From Sphaerisporangium album (lineage in GTDB: Bacteria > Actinomycetota > Actinomycetes > Streptosporangiales > Streptosporangiaceae), in the NCBI RefSeq assembly GCF_003323745.1, contig NZ_QOIL01000023.1, positions 95,912 through 159,911 on the forward strand: DNA of 64,000 nt, given 5' to 3'. The notes beneath the pieces are model-generated. The model ran no database searches, had not been told where the DNA came from, and was given only the letters and a program-made list of their open reading frames with translations. The first letter of the stretch is position 1, and each line of letters begins with the position of its first letter. This document shows, one piece after another, positions 7,712 to 19,368 of this stretch. The translations under genes were made by a program, and so were the position numbers.

Positions 7712-8542
7712 ATGACCAGAATGATCGACATCGACCCGGCGGAGTCGCCGCGCGCTCGTTTCGCCTACGAGCTGCGCCGGCATCGGCTCGCGGCCAGGCT
7801 CACGCAGAAACAGCTCGCCAGGAAGATCGGCTTCTCCACCAGCGCCGTCGCGATGGTCGAGACCTCGAAGTTCCGTCCCTCCGAGCGTTTCGCCGAGCTG
7901 TGCGACGAGGTCTTCGGCCTGGACGGCGTGGTCACGCGGCTGTACGCCGAGGTCTGGCCGCCGCCGCCCCCCGTCCCGGCCCACTTCCGCGAGTGGGCGA
8001 TCGAGGAGCAGCGGGCGACGGCGTTACGGTTCTGGGCGCCGATGCTCGTCCCCGGCATGGTGCAGACCGAGGCGTACGCGCGGCGGGTGCTGGCGCGCCT
8101 GCCCGGGGTGCTTGAGGAGGAGGTCGAGCAGCGCCTGGCCGCGCGCCTGCGCCGCCAGGCCGTTCTGTCGCGCGACGACGCGCCTGTGGTGACCGCGCTG
8201 ATCGACGAGGGGGTGCTCCACCGCCCCGTCGGCGGCCCCGCCGTCATGCGCGAGCAACTCGGGCATCTGCTGGCGATGACGCGCCATCCGAAGGTCACCA
8301 TCCAGATCGTCCCCTACGGCGCCGAGGCGCTGTCGGGGCTGAACGGCGCCTACGCCATCGCCGAGATGCGCGGCAACCCTTACGTCGTGCGGGTCGAGTC
8401 GCAGCCCTCGGGGCGCACCGTCTCCGACAGAAGCATGATCGCCGACCTGGTCAACGGCTACGACGCCATCCGCGCCGACGCCTACCCCCAGCACCTGTCC
8501 ATCTCGATGATCGAAGAAGTGGTGAGGCAGAAGTGGACCTGA
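7712..8542 (+). CDS. WhiJ-type HTH regulator with DUF5753 domain
   Basis: The 276-residue protein has an N-terminal Xre-type HTH (LRRHRLAARLTQKQLARKIGFSTSAVAMVE, residues about 20-55) followed by the long DUF5753 ligand or partner domain (WAIEEQRATALRFWAPMLVPGMVQTEAYARRVL...VQIVPYG). Such genes are numerous in morphologically complex actinomycetes; Streptomyces WhiJ affects development. ATG 7712 is chosen over an in-frame GTG at 7697 because GAGGGAG lies seven bases before it. Its last codons overlap the DUF397 gene, so the two are translationally coupled. A second such pair is at 61.5 kb. Confidence 0.92.
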   Translation: MTRMIDIDPAESPRARFAYELRRHRLAARLTQKQLARKIGFSTSAVAMVETSKFRPSERFAELCDEVFGLDGVVTRLYAEVWPPPPPVPAHFREWAIEEQRATALRFWAPMLVPGMVQTEAYARRVLARLPGVLEEEVEQRLAARLRRQAVLSRDDAPVVTALIDEGVLHRPVGGPAVMREQLGHLLAMTRHPKVTIQIVPYGAEALSGLNGAYAIAEMRGNPYVVRVESQPSGRTVSDRSMIADLVNGYDAIRADAYPQHLSISMIEEVVRQKWT

Positions 8543-8760
8543 GCGGCGCGCGGTGGCGGAAGTCCAGCCGGTCGGGCAGCGACGGGGGCGAGTGTGTCGA
8601 GGTGGCCCTCGTCCTGTCCGGCAGCGTCGCCGTGCGCGACTCCAAGAACCTCCGCCGCCCGGCCCTGGTCTTCAGCCCCGACGCGTGGAAAGCCTTCGTC
8701 CGGGTCGTGAAGCTCGGCGGTCTGCCCGTCCTGCCCCGTCCTCGAAGCCACCGCACGTAG
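8533..8760 (+). CDS. DUF397 small protein, partner of the WhiJ-type regulator
   Basis: The 75-residue protein has the DUF397 signature: WRKSSRSG near the N-terminus, GECVEVA, VAVRDSK and a closing AWKAFVRVVK. DUF397 genes regularly follow WhiJ-type HTH genes; they are proposed to work as a pair, the small protein modulating the regulator, though mechanism is not settled. GTG 8533 overlaps the upstream gene by 10 bases. A 15-residue basic tail (RPRSHRT) follows the conserved part. Confidence 0.92.
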   Translation: MDLSGARWRKSSRSGSDGGECVEVALVLSGSVAVRDSKNLRRPALVFSPDAWKAFVRVVKLGGLPVLPRPRSHRT

Positions 8761-8898
8761 GGGGACGGCGACCCGCGCGCCCGGTTCACCCAAAATCTGG
8801 TTTCTAGATCACCAATTGTGCGTACGGAGTTCGCCGACTCGGAGTCATTCGGGGTGTATCGCGGGTAACTCGCTAGAGACGAGTAAGAGGTGGGGATC

Positions 8899-9147
8899 AT
8901 GGCGAAGTGCGAAGTATGCGGCAACGACTATGACATGAGCTTCGAGGTCCACACCAAGGGCGGTGTGCACACTTACGACAGCTTCGAGTGCGCCATCCAG
9001 GGCATGGCTCCGACGTGTGAGAACTGCGGCGTCCGCATCGTCGGTCATGGCGTGGAGGCGAGCGGCCACTGGTACTGCTGCGCCCACTGCGCGCGCAAGC
9101 AGGGTGTCTCCGAACTGGTCGACCGGGTGGGCGCGGCGACCTTCTGA
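8899..9147 (+). CDS. Small double zinc-ribbon protein
   Basis: The 82-residue product has CEVCGNDYD at the start, an FECAIQGMAPTCENCG segment, and CCAHCARK near the end, giving several Cys pairs and histidines suited to zinc binding; the ...DSFECAI part recalls YHS/TRASH-like metal-binding domains. It is a conserved-looking actinobacterial hypothetical. ATG 8899 follows AGAGGTGGGG; an in-frame GTG nine bases earlier is less likely. Role unknown; metal sensing or protein binding is inference. Confidence 0.8.
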   Translation: MAKCEVCGNDYDMSFEVHTKGGVHTYDSFECAIQGMAPTCENCGVRIVGHGVEASGHWYCCAHCARKQGVSELVDRVGAATF

Positions 9148-9160
9148 CCTCGCGCCTGAC

Positions 9161-9196
9161 GCTGCACCGAACCCTGCACCGAACCCTGCATCGAAC
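9161..9196. repeat. Three tandem 12-bp repeats
   Basis: The unit cCTGCAcCGAAC occurs three times in a row with one or two differences, just after the zinc-ribbon gene stop. It may be slippage-derived; no function is visible. Confidence 0.7.
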
Positions 9197-9513
9197 GCTG
9201 CGCCGGCGCCCGTGCCGACTTCGCGGCGCTCTCGGCGCGGCGCCGTCCCGGGTTCCAGTCCGGCGAAATTATGGTCATGCCGCTTGCCTTATGGGTGGTG
9301 TTGCGGACATTGTTAGGGATGCCGGTCCGGCGGGTGAGGTCAGGTCACCCGCCGGGCCGGTTTCGCGTGGTGCCCCAAGCCCGGTCCGCCGCCCCTCGCC
9401 CCCTCCCGCGGTCCGCCGACCGCGCCGTGGCCGTCTGCCCCGGCTTCGAGGTGGACGCGAGAAACGTCGGCGCGGTCGCGCGCGGGTGACCCGGTGAGGT
9501 CCGGGGATGCGCG
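9197..9513. other. Intergenic stretch without a supported gene
   Basis: This lies between the zinc-ribbon gene and the convergent DoxX gene. The open frames here lack ribosome sites and family resemblance. The GGTGAGGTCAGGTCACC run near 9334-9350 is a short imperfect inverted repeat. Nothing else seen. Confidence 0.5.
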
Positions 9514-10401
9514 CTATTCGGTGTCGGACGGCCCTGGCTTGCGGCCACCGGCGACGAGACGGTCGCCCCTGGTCGTGGGCGTGGACGGTGCGTCCGCCGG
9601 CGGCTCGGGCACCGCGTCCCGCGGGGTGTCGGCGGGCTTGGACGGACGGCGGGTCCTGGGCGGCTTGCGTGGCGCGGTGACCTCGGCGGAGTCGGCCGGG
9701 GTGGCGGGGGGCGCCGAGTCGACCGGCCTGGCTGTGCCTCCGGTCGTGCCTCCCGTGCCTCCGGCTCCGGTCGTATCGCCGGCGGCCGTGGTGTCGCCGA
9801 CCTTGTCCTTGACCTTGGGGAACGTCACCGGGCCCGCCCCCGGGGCCTTCGTGCCCGTGCCGGGGGAGGCGGCGTCCTCCGTGCGGGCGCCGGTGCCGGT
9901 CGTGGCGGGACGGTCAGGCTCGCGCCAGGAGGAGATGACGTCGTCCGCCTCCGCGTCGGCGGCCATCTCGTCGGCGGCCTCGGCCTCGCGCCGCCGGATG
10001 ACGACGAGGTGGTCGATGGACAGGCGCCCGGCGCCGACGACCGCCAGCAGCACCGAGGCCGCTCCGAGCGCGACGATCAGGTTGATGTCCCCGCCGGTCA
10101 GCGGCAGGCCGGTGTCCCCGCTGACGAGGACAAACACCGCGAGCGCCTCGGCGAACAGGACCAGCCCGCACGCCGGGACGGCGAGCCCCGCGACCAGCAG
10201 CGCCCCGCCGAGGAGCTCGATGAGCATGGTGGAGGCGGCCCAGACGCCGGGTCCGGGAGCGCCCATCTTCGCGAACTGATCGCTCGTCGCGGTCAGCCCG
10301 AACTCGAGCTTGTGCCAGCCGTTGGCGAAGAAGATCCCGCCGACGCCCAGCCGGGCGGCCAGCGAAGCGAGATCCTGCAGGGCTCGTCTCACGGTAGCCA
10401 T
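9514..10401 (-). CDS. DoxX-family membrane protein with a long disordered C-terminal tail
   Basis: Residues 1-135 form the four-helix DoxX domain (RLGVGGIFFANGWHKLEFG, MLIELLGGALLVAGL, GLVLFAEALAVFVLV, LIVALGAASVLLAVV). DoxX proteins are integral membrane proteins linked to redox or thiol homeostasis. Residues 150-295 are low-complexity Thr/Gly/Pro/Ala-rich with basic patches, unusual for the family and probably cytoplasmic. No clear ribosome site precedes the ATG (CCCCTACAGAATG), so the mRNA may be leaderless or nearly so. Confidence 0.85.
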   Translation of the reverse strand: MATVRRALQDLASLAARLGVGGIFFANGWHKLEFGLTATSDQFAKMGAPGPGVWAASTMLIELLGGALLVAGLAVPACGLVLFAEALAVFVLVSGDTGLPLTGGDINLIVALGAASVLLAVVGAGRLSIDHLVVIRRREAEAADEMAADAEADDVISSWREPDRPATTGTGARTEDAASPGTGTKAPGAGPVTFPKVKDKVGDTTAAGDTTGAGGTGGTTGGTARPVDSAPPATPADSAEVTAPRKPPRTRRPSKPADTPRDAVPEPPADAPSTPTTRGDRLVAGGRKPGPSDTE

Positions 10402-10771
10402 TCTGTAGGGGTCTGTCCGTGTTGCACAGCCACTTGCCCCGTATGCCTCCCCTCATGCCTGGAGGAGCCCTTCTTCCCGTACGGAGAGGGCACGGGGGCG
10501 TCACTCGGAGGAGACGCTCGCGGGGCGGCGCGGAGGACCGCCGGGACACCAGCGTCGCGGCGGTCGGCGATCGTTCAGCGGGTTGCCGTAACGGGCCCAT
10601 TCGATGATCTTGGCGTGTCGGCCCGGACGGGGAGCGGACGCGGCCGCGCACCCGGTCTCAAGAGGCTCCTGGGAACCCTGTTCAACCTGGGGCGATCCAG
10701 ACCTCTCTAGAGAGCTATAGGTATATGTCCGGCATCTAGGCAATCGGTGATCCGCAACAGACCATGACGGC
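10402..10771. other. Divergent intergenic region between DoxX and TPR genes
   Basis: This 370-bp region must hold two divergent promoters. An A/T-richer patch at about 10695-10740 (TCTAGAGAGCTATAGGTATATG) is the best promoter candidate for the TPR gene. Open frames here have no ribosome site and I do not call them. Confidence 0.4.
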
Positions 10772-12661
10772 GTGGGGAACACCAGTGAGTCCGATCCCTC
10801 TCCGGTGCCATCCCCGCGAGACCGCTCCGATCCCCGGGCATGGTGTGTGGTGGCCGTGGCAAGGCTGGCACGCGACCAGCCGGAGGGGGCACTGGAGGCC
10901 GCCGGCGAGGCGGTCGAACGTGATCCCGACGGCGAATGGGGACATCGGCTGATGAGTCTCGCCCTAGAACGCCTCGGCCGCGACTCCGAGGCGGTCGTCG
11001 CGGCTCAGGACGCCGTCCGGCTCGCACCCGGCTCCTGGGCCGCGCGGCTAAGGCTCGGCTCGGCCCTGCGCCGGCTCCCCGGCCGGTGGAGGGACGCGTG
11101 GGCACAGGCCCAGAAGGCCGTACGCTTCGCGCCCGAGCAGCCCGACCCGCACGTCCTCATCGGCGACCTCGCCCTGGTCCGCGGCGACCACGACCAGGCC
11201 GCCGCCGCCTACCGCGCCGCGCTGCGGCGCGACGACGACCACCCCGGCGCGCGGATCAACCTCGGCCTCACCTTCCTGCGCTGGGACCGTCCCCGCGACC
11301 ACCACGACCCGACCTGGGAGGTCGACCCGCGCGAGACCGGCCGTGCCCGCCGCGCCCTGGAACTGTGGGCGCGCCAGGTGCGCCCCCTGCTCGCGATCGC
11401 CCTCGCCGTCGTGGCCGTCCTGTCCTTCTGGTACGGCCTGCGGACGGAGGCGCGCGTCGCCGGCGCGGCCGTGCTCGTCCTCGCCGCGGCGGTCACCGTG
11501 CGGCAGGCCAGGAAGATCACGGTGTGGCGGTACGTGGCGGGCATGCTCGCCCGCGATCTGTGGCTGGCGGTGGCCGTGTCGGTCACCCTGCTGGCGACGG
11601 CCGCCTACGTCGCGGCGCTGGCCACCCTGCCGGCCTGGTCGCTCGCCGGCGAGGTCGTCCCGCTCGTCTCCGCCGCCTCACCCCTGGTGCGCTGGGACGA
11701 CGTCCTCGGCGCCTTCTGGGCCGGGCTCTTCGGCCTGGTCCTGTTCAACGGGGTGGCCGTGCTGCTGTTCCGCGGGCTCGCCGAGGCCTGGCGGGGCAGG
11801 CCCGTGCGGGCGCTCGCCGAGTTCACGGCGGTCCCGCCCGAGCGGGTCGGCCTGCGCGACACCGGCGTCACCCTGTGGATCGTCGCCGCGCGCCTGTGGT
11901 TCCTCGTCGCCGCCCTCGCCGTCGTCCCGCCCGCGCTCGGCGAGCGGCGGGCCGCCCTGGCGGGGGTGCTCGTCCCCGTCGCGATGCTCTACGTGTGGAG
12001 GCGGGGCGGGCTGCGGACGCGGCTGCGCGCGGTCCTCGGCGCGGACTGGCCGCTGGCGACCGCCATGGCGTTCCTGCTGCTGGCCTCGGTCGCCCTCGTG
12101 GTGGCGGGTGGCGCGCCGACCCTGGGCGCGCACCCGGTGGCCGGCGAGCGGGCCTGGTGGTCGGTGGCGATCGCGCTGCTGGTCGTGATCCTCGCCGTCG
12201 CGGTGCGCTCCGCGCGTGCCTGGTGGCGGGGGTCCGCCGGACCATGGCGCGCCTCGCTGATCCCGTGCGAGGGCTGTGGCCCCCGTCTGCCGGGCGAGGT
12301 CAGCCCGTCGGTGGGTCTCAGCCCCGAGGTGCGGCGCGCGTTCACCTATTCCCGCGGGGTCGTGCTGTCCTACGCCGACGCCGCGGGGCCGCGCACCCTC
12401 GCCGTCGGCGCCGTGACCTCGGTCAGCGCGTCCGGCGACCTGCGCCTGATCGCCGCGGAGGAGGCCTGGGCCGCGGCGGAGCGCGACCCCCGGGTGGCCG
12501 TGTTCGTCGCCGACCCCCTCGAACGGAGGTTCTGGGCCGAGATACGCGGCATCGCCCTCGCCGACCCCGCCGAGGACGTGCTGCGCGTGACCCCCAAGCA
12601 CGTCCTGGTCGGCGAGTACCCCGGCCGCCACGAGGCCCGCGCCGCCCCCCGCCGATCCTGA
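10772..12661 (+). CDS. TPR-repeat integral membrane protein
   Basis: The 629-residue protein begins with about 170 residues of TPR-like helices (CVVAVARLARDQPEGALEAAGEAVERDPDG..., DAVRLAPGSWAARLRLGSAL, HPGARINLGLTFL), followed by about eight hydrophobic segments between residues 205 and 480 and a roughly 150-residue C-terminal soluble region. It is therefore a polytopic protein with TPRs facing the cytosol, perhaps a scaffold. I do not recognise the family further. GTG 10772 has little ribosome-site support. It precedes the AAA+ gene by 132 bp in the same direction. Confidence 0.75.
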   Translation: MGNTSESDPSPVPSPRDRSDPRAWCVVAVARLARDQPEGALEAAGEAVERDPDGEWGHRLMSLALERLGRDSEAVVAAQDAVRLAPGSWAARLRLGSALRRLPGRWRDAWAQAQKAVRFAPEQPDPHVLIGDLALVRGDHDQAAAAYRAALRRDDDHPGARINLGLTFLRWDRPRDHHDPTWEVDPRETGRARRALELWARQVRPLLAIALAVVAVLSFWYGLRTEARVAGAAVLVLAAAVTVRQARKITVWRYVAGMLARDLWLAVAVSVTLLATAAYVAALATLPAWSLAGEVVPLVSAASPLVRWDDVLGAFWAGLFGLVLFNGVAVLLFRGLAEAWRGRPVRALAEFTAVPPERVGLRDTGVTLWIVAARLWFLVAALAVVPPALGERRAALAGVLVPVAMLYVWRRGGLRTRLRAVLGADWPLATAMAFLLLASVALVVAGGAPTLGAHPVAGERAWWSVAIALLVVILAVAVRSARAWWRGSAGPWRASLIPCEGCGPRLPGEVSPSVGLSPEVRRAFTYSRGVVLSYADAAGPRTLAVGAVTSVSASGDLRLIAAEEAWAAAERDPRVAVFVADPLERRFWAEIRGIALADPAEDVLRVTPKHVLVGEYPGRHEARAAPRRS

Positions 12662-12793
12662 CCGCCTCACCCGCCTCCCGGTCCGCCGCCGCTCGCGCGC
12701 ATGGTCGCGCGGCGCGCGGTAAAGGGCACAACGCCCGGGACGCGCGCCGAAGGCCCCGGTGCGGTATAACCGGGAGGCGACCGGGGAGGCAAA

Positions 12794-15142
12794 ATGCGGG
12801 ACTCCGACAGGGCCCGGCCGGCGGGGCGCGCCGCGGCCCGTGACGCGTTCGAGCGCGTCCGAATACGTTACTTCCAGCTCTCCCGTGGGACGAGACGGGC
12901 GATCTTCGCTGCCGTCCTCATCGGCGCCGCCGTCCTGACGGTCCTCCTCGGCTGGTCGTTCCCGACGTTCGTCACCGTTCTCTTACTCCTGGGCTACGCC
13001 GAACTGACCCTGCGCTTTCCCCGCGCCGCCGCGACCGTCCTCGTCGTGGTGGCGTGGTCGTGTGTGATGGTCGTGATGGGCGGCTACGTGCAGCCGAACT
13101 CCGCGCTGCCCACGCTGTTCATCCTTCTCGGCGTGCTGACCGGCGGGCTCGCCCACCTGATCCGGTGGGTCACGCCGTGGGTGACCACCCTGGCCGCCCT
13201 CGGCGCCGCCGCCATGGTGACCTTCGCCGTGGCCACGTTCTCGCCCCGGATCGCGCTGTGGGCGGCGTACGGCGTGGCGGGGGCCGTGCTGGCGTACCGG
13301 CTGGTGCAGGCGAACCAGGTGCGCCGCCGGGCCGCCGCCGCGCAGGCGCAGGCCCCCGCGCAGGTCAGGCAGCGCGCGCGCGACGGCGCCCCCGAGCGCG
13401 CCGGCGCGTCCGAGGCCGTCACGCCGCCGCCCATCTCCGTCGAGGAGGCTCTCGGCGAGCTGGAGAGCATGATCGGGCTGGAGCCGGTCAAAGAGCAGGT
13501 GCGCTCGATCGCCGCGTCCATCGAGGCGTCCCGGCTGCGCGCCGAGGCGGGCTACTCCACCGAGCAGCCGATGCGCCACTTCGTCTTCGTGGGGCCGCCC
13601 GGCACCGGCAAGACCTCCGTCGCCCGCACGGTCGCCAAGATCTTCTACGCCTTCGGCCTGCTGGAGACCCCGTACGTCGTGGAGGCGCAGCGCGCTGACC
13701 TGGTCGGCGAGTTCCTCGGCGCCACGGCCATCAAGACCAACGAGCTGATCGACCAGGCCCTCGGCGGCGTGCTGTTCGTCGACGAGGCGTACGGCCTGAT
13801 CAACTCCGGGGACGGCCAGCCGGACCGCTTCGGCGCCGAGGCCGTGCAGACCCTGCTCAAGCGCGCCGAGGACGACCGCGACCGGCTCGTCATCATCCTG
13901 GCCGGCTACGAGAAGGAGATGGCGGGCTTCCTGTCCTCCAACCCCGGCCTGTCGTCCCGCTTCTCGACCCGGATCAAGTTCCCGACGTACTCGCCGCCCG
14001 AGCTGCTGCGCATCGTCCAGCTCCTGACCGTCCGGCGCGGCGAGCGGCTGTCGCCGGACGCCCCCGGCGTCCTGCTCGGCCTGTTCGAGGACGTCCACCG
14101 GCGCGGGCTCATCGACGAGCTCGGCAACGCCCGCTTCGCGCGCAGCCTCATCGAGGCGGCGGCGCAGGCCAGGGACGTGCGCGTGGTGGGCGCGGGCGGC
14201 GCGCCGAGCCGTGAGGACCTGGTCACCACCACCACGGCGGACCTGACCAAGGCGTTCAACGAGATCACCGCGCGGTTCCGCGGCTACCAGGCCACCCCGA
14301 GCCTGGAGGAGGCCCTGGCCGACCTCGACCGCATGGCCGGGCTGGAGCCGGTCAAACGCCAGGTCCGCGCCATCGCGGCCCAGCTCCGCATCGCGCGGAT
14401 GCGCCAGGAGCAGGGCCTGCCCGCGCCGCCGCAGATGCGGCACTTCGTCTTCGTGGGCCCGCCCGGCACGGGCAAGACCACCGTGGCCCGGGTGATCGGC
14501 CGCGTCTTCGCCGCGCTCGGCCTGCTCTCGCGGCCCGACGTGGTCGAAGCGTCCCGCGCCGACCTGGTCGGCCAGCACCTCGGCGCGACCGCGATCAAGA
14601 CCAACGAGCTGGTCGACCGCGCGCTCGGCGGGGTGCTGTTCGTCGACGAGGCCTACAGCCTGGTCAACAGCGGTTACCAGGGCGGGGACGCCTTCGGCAC
14701 CGAGGCCGTCCAGACGCTGCTCAAGCGCGCCGAGGACGACCGCGACCGGCTGGTCATCATCCTCGCCGGGTACGCCTCCGAGATGGAGCGCTTCCTCGCC
14801 ACCAACCCCGGCCTCGCCAGCCGGTTCAACCAGCGCGTGACGTTCCCGTCCTACAGTCCCGCCGAGCTGACCGAGATCGCGGGCCTGCTGGCCGGGGGCG
14901 CCGGAGACCGCTTCGACGCCTCCGCCGAGCGCGACCTCGCCGACGTGTTCGCGTGGGTCTGCGCCGAGGGCCTGATCGACGAGCTGGGCAACGGCCGCTT
15001 CGCGCGGTCGCTGTTCGAGCGTGCGGCGCTCGGGCGCGATGTCCGCCTGGCCGGTCGCGGCGGGAACGCCAGCGCCGAGGAGCTGACCACGATCACCAGC
15101 GCCGACGTGCGCGCCGCCGTGGACGAGCTGGCCGACCGCTAG
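12794..15142 (+). CDS. Membrane-anchored double AAA+ ATPase (CbxX/CfxQ-SpoVK-EccA-like)
   Basis: The 782-residue protein carries five or six hydrophobic segments in residues 35-175, then two AAA+ modules of the CbxX/CfxQ type. Walker A GPPGTGKT occurs near residues 267 and 555, each followed by GGVLFVDEAY Walker B and a second-region motif LKRAEDDRDRLVIILAGY. This family includes SpoVK, rubisco activase CbbX and the EccA ATPases of type VII secretion; the membrane domain is unusual, since those are soluble. The two modules are about half identical to each other, implying duplication. Role likely protein remodelling at the membrane; substrate unknown. Confidence 0.88.
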   Translation: MRDSDRARPAGRAAARDAFERVRIRYFQLSRGTRRAIFAAVLIGAAVLTVLLGWSFPTFVTVLLLLGYAELTLRFPRAAATVLVVVAWSCVMVVMGGYVQPNSALPTLFILLGVLTGGLAHLIRWVTPWVTTLAALGAAAMVTFAVATFSPRIALWAAYGVAGAVLAYRLVQANQVRRRAAAAQAQAPAQVRQRARDGAPERAGASEAVTPPPISVEEALGELESMIGLEPVKEQVRSIAASIEASRLRAEAGYSTEQPMRHFVFVGPPGTGKTSVARTVAKIFYAFGLLETPYVVEAQRADLVGEFLGATAIKTNELIDQALGGVLFVDEAYGLINSGDGQPDRFGAEAVQTLLKRAEDDRDRLVIILAGYEKEMAGFLSSNPGLSSRFSTRIKFPTYSPPELLRIVQLLTVRRGERLSPDAPGVLLGLFEDVHRRGLIDELGNARFARSLIEAAAQARDVRVVGAGGAPSREDLVTTTTADLTKAFNEITARFRGYQATPSLEEALADLDRMAGLEPVKRQVRAIAAQLRIARMRQEQGLPAPPQMRHFVFVGPPGTGKTTVARVIGRVFAALGLLSRPDVVEASRADLVGQHLGATAIKTNELVDRALGGVLFVDEAYSLVNSGYQGGDAFGTEAVQTLLKRAEDDRDRLVIILAGYASEMERFLATNPGLASRFNQRVTFPSYSPAELTEIAGLLAGGAGDRFDASAERDLADVFAWVCAEGLIDELGNGRFARSLFERAALGRDVRLAGRGGNASAEELTTITSADVRAAVDELADR

Positions 15143-15347
15143 GAGCCGCCGCTTCCCCCTGGATCGCTTTCCGGATCCGCTCCGGCGGGTCGTCCTCGAC
15201 GCGGTCTGAGCCGACACCCGGCCCGGTTGACCACATTCCTGTCACCGCACGGTTACGAGATGTAGCAGGATGGGCACACAGGGTCGCGAGGTGCGGCCCT
15301 GACGGTTGCGAATCCGGACAGACTCGGTGATCGGCGGAAGGGGGGCG

Positions 15348-16331
15348 ATGGCAGGTTTCCTGCTCCGCCGGTTGGTCAACTACGCGGTGCTGATCGCCGT
15401 CGCCACGAGCCTGGCCTACATCCTGGCCGCCCTAGCCCTGGACCCGCGTTCCAACTACGAAGGGCGCAGCCCCCGCCCGCCGGCCGCGGTGATCGACGCC
15501 CAGTTGTCGCTGTACAACCTCAACGACCACACGCCGCTGATCCAGCGCTACCTCCGGTGGGCCGGGGACGTCGCGCGCGGCGACCTCGGCAGGACGTGGA
15601 ACGGGGACCGCGTGGACGCCGAGCTGCGTCGGCGCCTCGGGGTCACGGCGCGGCTCATCTTGCTCGGGCTCGTCATCGGCGGCGTGGCGGGGGTGCTGAT
15701 CGGCGCGCTGGCGGCCGTGCGGCAGTACGGCTGGTTCGACCGGCTGTCCACCGTCACCGCGTTCCTCGTGCTCGCCATCCCCACCGTCGTGCTGGCCAAC
15801 ATGCTGATCATCGCCGCCGTCTGGCTGAACGACCATCTCGGCGTCCAGGTCTTCCTGGTCAGCGGCGAGGAGACCCCGGGTCTGGAGGGCGGGGTCGGCG
15901 CGGACGTGCTCGACCGCGTCAAGCACCTCGCCCTGCCCACCCTCTCGCTCGCGGTCGGGCAGATCGCCGTCTACAGCCGCTACCAGCGCAACATGATGCT
16001 CGACGTGATGGACGCCGACTTCGTCCGCACCGCGATGGCCAAAGGGCTGCGCCGGCGCACCGCCCTGGTCAAGCACGCGCTGCGCACCGCGCTGATCCCC
16101 GCGGTCACCTATTTCGCGTTCACGTTCGGCTCGCTGCTGGTGGGCGCCACGATCACCGAGTCGGTCTTCGGCTGGCACGGCATGGGGGAGGAGCTCGTCG
16201 CCTCGATCCGCTCCAACGACGTCAACATGGTCGCGGCGATCAGCTGCTTCGCCGCGCTCGCCGTGCTGACCGCGTCGCTGGCCTCCGACGTGCTCCAGGC
16301 CGTCCTCGATCCGAGGGTCAGGGTGGGCTAG
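15348..16331 (+). CDS. Peptide/nickel-type ABC transporter permease (DppB/OppB-like)
   Basis: The 327-residue protein has the layout of the first permease of oligopeptide importers: an N-terminal helix ([22 protein letters not shown]), an external loop with a GDLGRTW motif, and further helices. The cytoplasmic EAA loop reads [28 protein letters not shown] 15348 follows GGAAGGGGGG; an earlier in-frame ATG lacks a site. First gene of a four-gene operon whose next gene begins at the following base. Confidence 0.93.
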   Translation: MAGFLLRRLVNYAVLIAVATSLAYILAALALDPRSNYEGRSPRPPAAVIDAQLSLYNLNDHTPLIQRYLRWAGDVARGDLGRTWNGDRVDAELRRRLGVTARLILLGLVIGGVAGVLIGALAAVRQYGWFDRLSTVTAFLVLAIPTVVLANMLIIAAVWLNDHLGVQVFLVSGEETPGLEGGVGADVLDRVKHLALPTLSLAVGQIAVYSRYQRNMMLDVMDADFVRTAMAKGLRRRTALVKHALRTALIPAVTYFAFTFGSLLVGATITESVFGWHGMGEELVASIRSNDVNMVAAISCFAALAVLTASLASDVLQAVLDPRVRVG

Positions 16332-17239
16332 ATGATGACGCTCCCGGAGGAGGAGTTCGCCGAGGTCGCGGCCGACGTCGGGCACGGCCGCGTCCCGTCG
16401 AGGACGCGCGTCGTGGCCGGGCGGTTCTTCGCCACCGGCCAGGGACGCCTCGGCTTCGCGCTGCTGGCGCTGATGTTCCTGCTGGCGTTCGCCGGGCCGC
16501 TGCTCTACCCGTGGTCCTACACCGAGATGGACTTCTCGGCGTTCATGCAGCCGCCCTCGCCCGCCCACTGGTTCGGCACGCTGCAGACCGGTTCGGACGT
16601 GTTCGCCGTCACCATGCGCGGCGCGCAGAAGTCGCTGATCGTCGGCCTGCTGGTGGCGGTGGTGTCCACCGGCGTCGCGGCGGCCGTCGGCTCGGTCGCC
16701 GGCTACTTCCTCGGCTGGACGGACCGCACGCTCATGTGGGTGGCGGACCTGCTGCTGGTCCTTCCCGCGTTCCTGATCCTCGCGATCATGTCGCCGCTGC
16801 TTGCCGGCGGCCGGTGGCTGCTGTTCGTGATCATGCTGGCGCTGTTCCTGTGGATGGTCACTTCCAAGATCGTCCGGGGTATGACCAAGGCCATCAAGGA
16901 ACGCGAGTACGTGAAGGCGGCGCGGTTCATGGGCGTGCCGCCCGCGAAGATCATCTACCGGCACGTCATCCCCAACCTCGCCTCGCTGCTGGTCGTGGAC
17001 GCCACGCTGAACGTCAGCGCGGCCATCCTCACCGAGACGACGCTGTCGTACTTCGGGTTCGGCATCCAACCGCCCGACGTCTCGCTCGGCGGCCTGATCG
17101 CCGACGGCTCCCGGACGGCCCTCTACGCGCCCTGGACGTTCTGGTTCGCGGCCGGCGGGCTGGTCGTCACCATCCTCGCGGTCAACCTCGTCGGCGACTC
17201 CCTGCGGGACGCGCTCGACCCCGGCGGCAGGGGGAGCGC

Positions 17240-17243
<4 letters not shown>
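16332..17243 (+). CDS. Peptide-type ABC transporter permease (DppC/OppC-like)
   Basis: The 303-residue second permease has the N-terminal cytosolic segment, a helix ([21 protein letters not shown]), the [29 protein letters not shown] region typical of DppC and the EAA loop [26 protein letters not shown]. It begins one base after the upstream permease ends. Its TGA overlaps the ATG of the ATPase gene (ATGA), so expression is coupled. Confidence 0.94.
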
Positions 17244-19321
<2,078 letters not shown>

Positions 19322-19368
19322 CGGCGGCGCGAGCGAGACCTACCGATCGGCCCATTCTGGAGGAGAAC

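Noticed and set aside
9514..10279. Plus-strand frame opposite the DoxX tail
   Set aside because: It is the antisense of the low-complexity Thr/Pro/Ala tail; the DoxX domain on the minus strand is clear.
10615..10710. Small plus-strand frame ending RLLGTLFNLGRSRPL
   Set aside because: It looks amphipathic and has a GTG start, but there is no ribosome site and nothing else supports coding.
15557..17239. A 561-codon open frame in front of the fused ATPase gene
   Set aside because: It is the shadow of the two permease genes in another frame, Arg/Gly-rich without family resemblance. The ATG at 17240 with its ribosome site is the real start.
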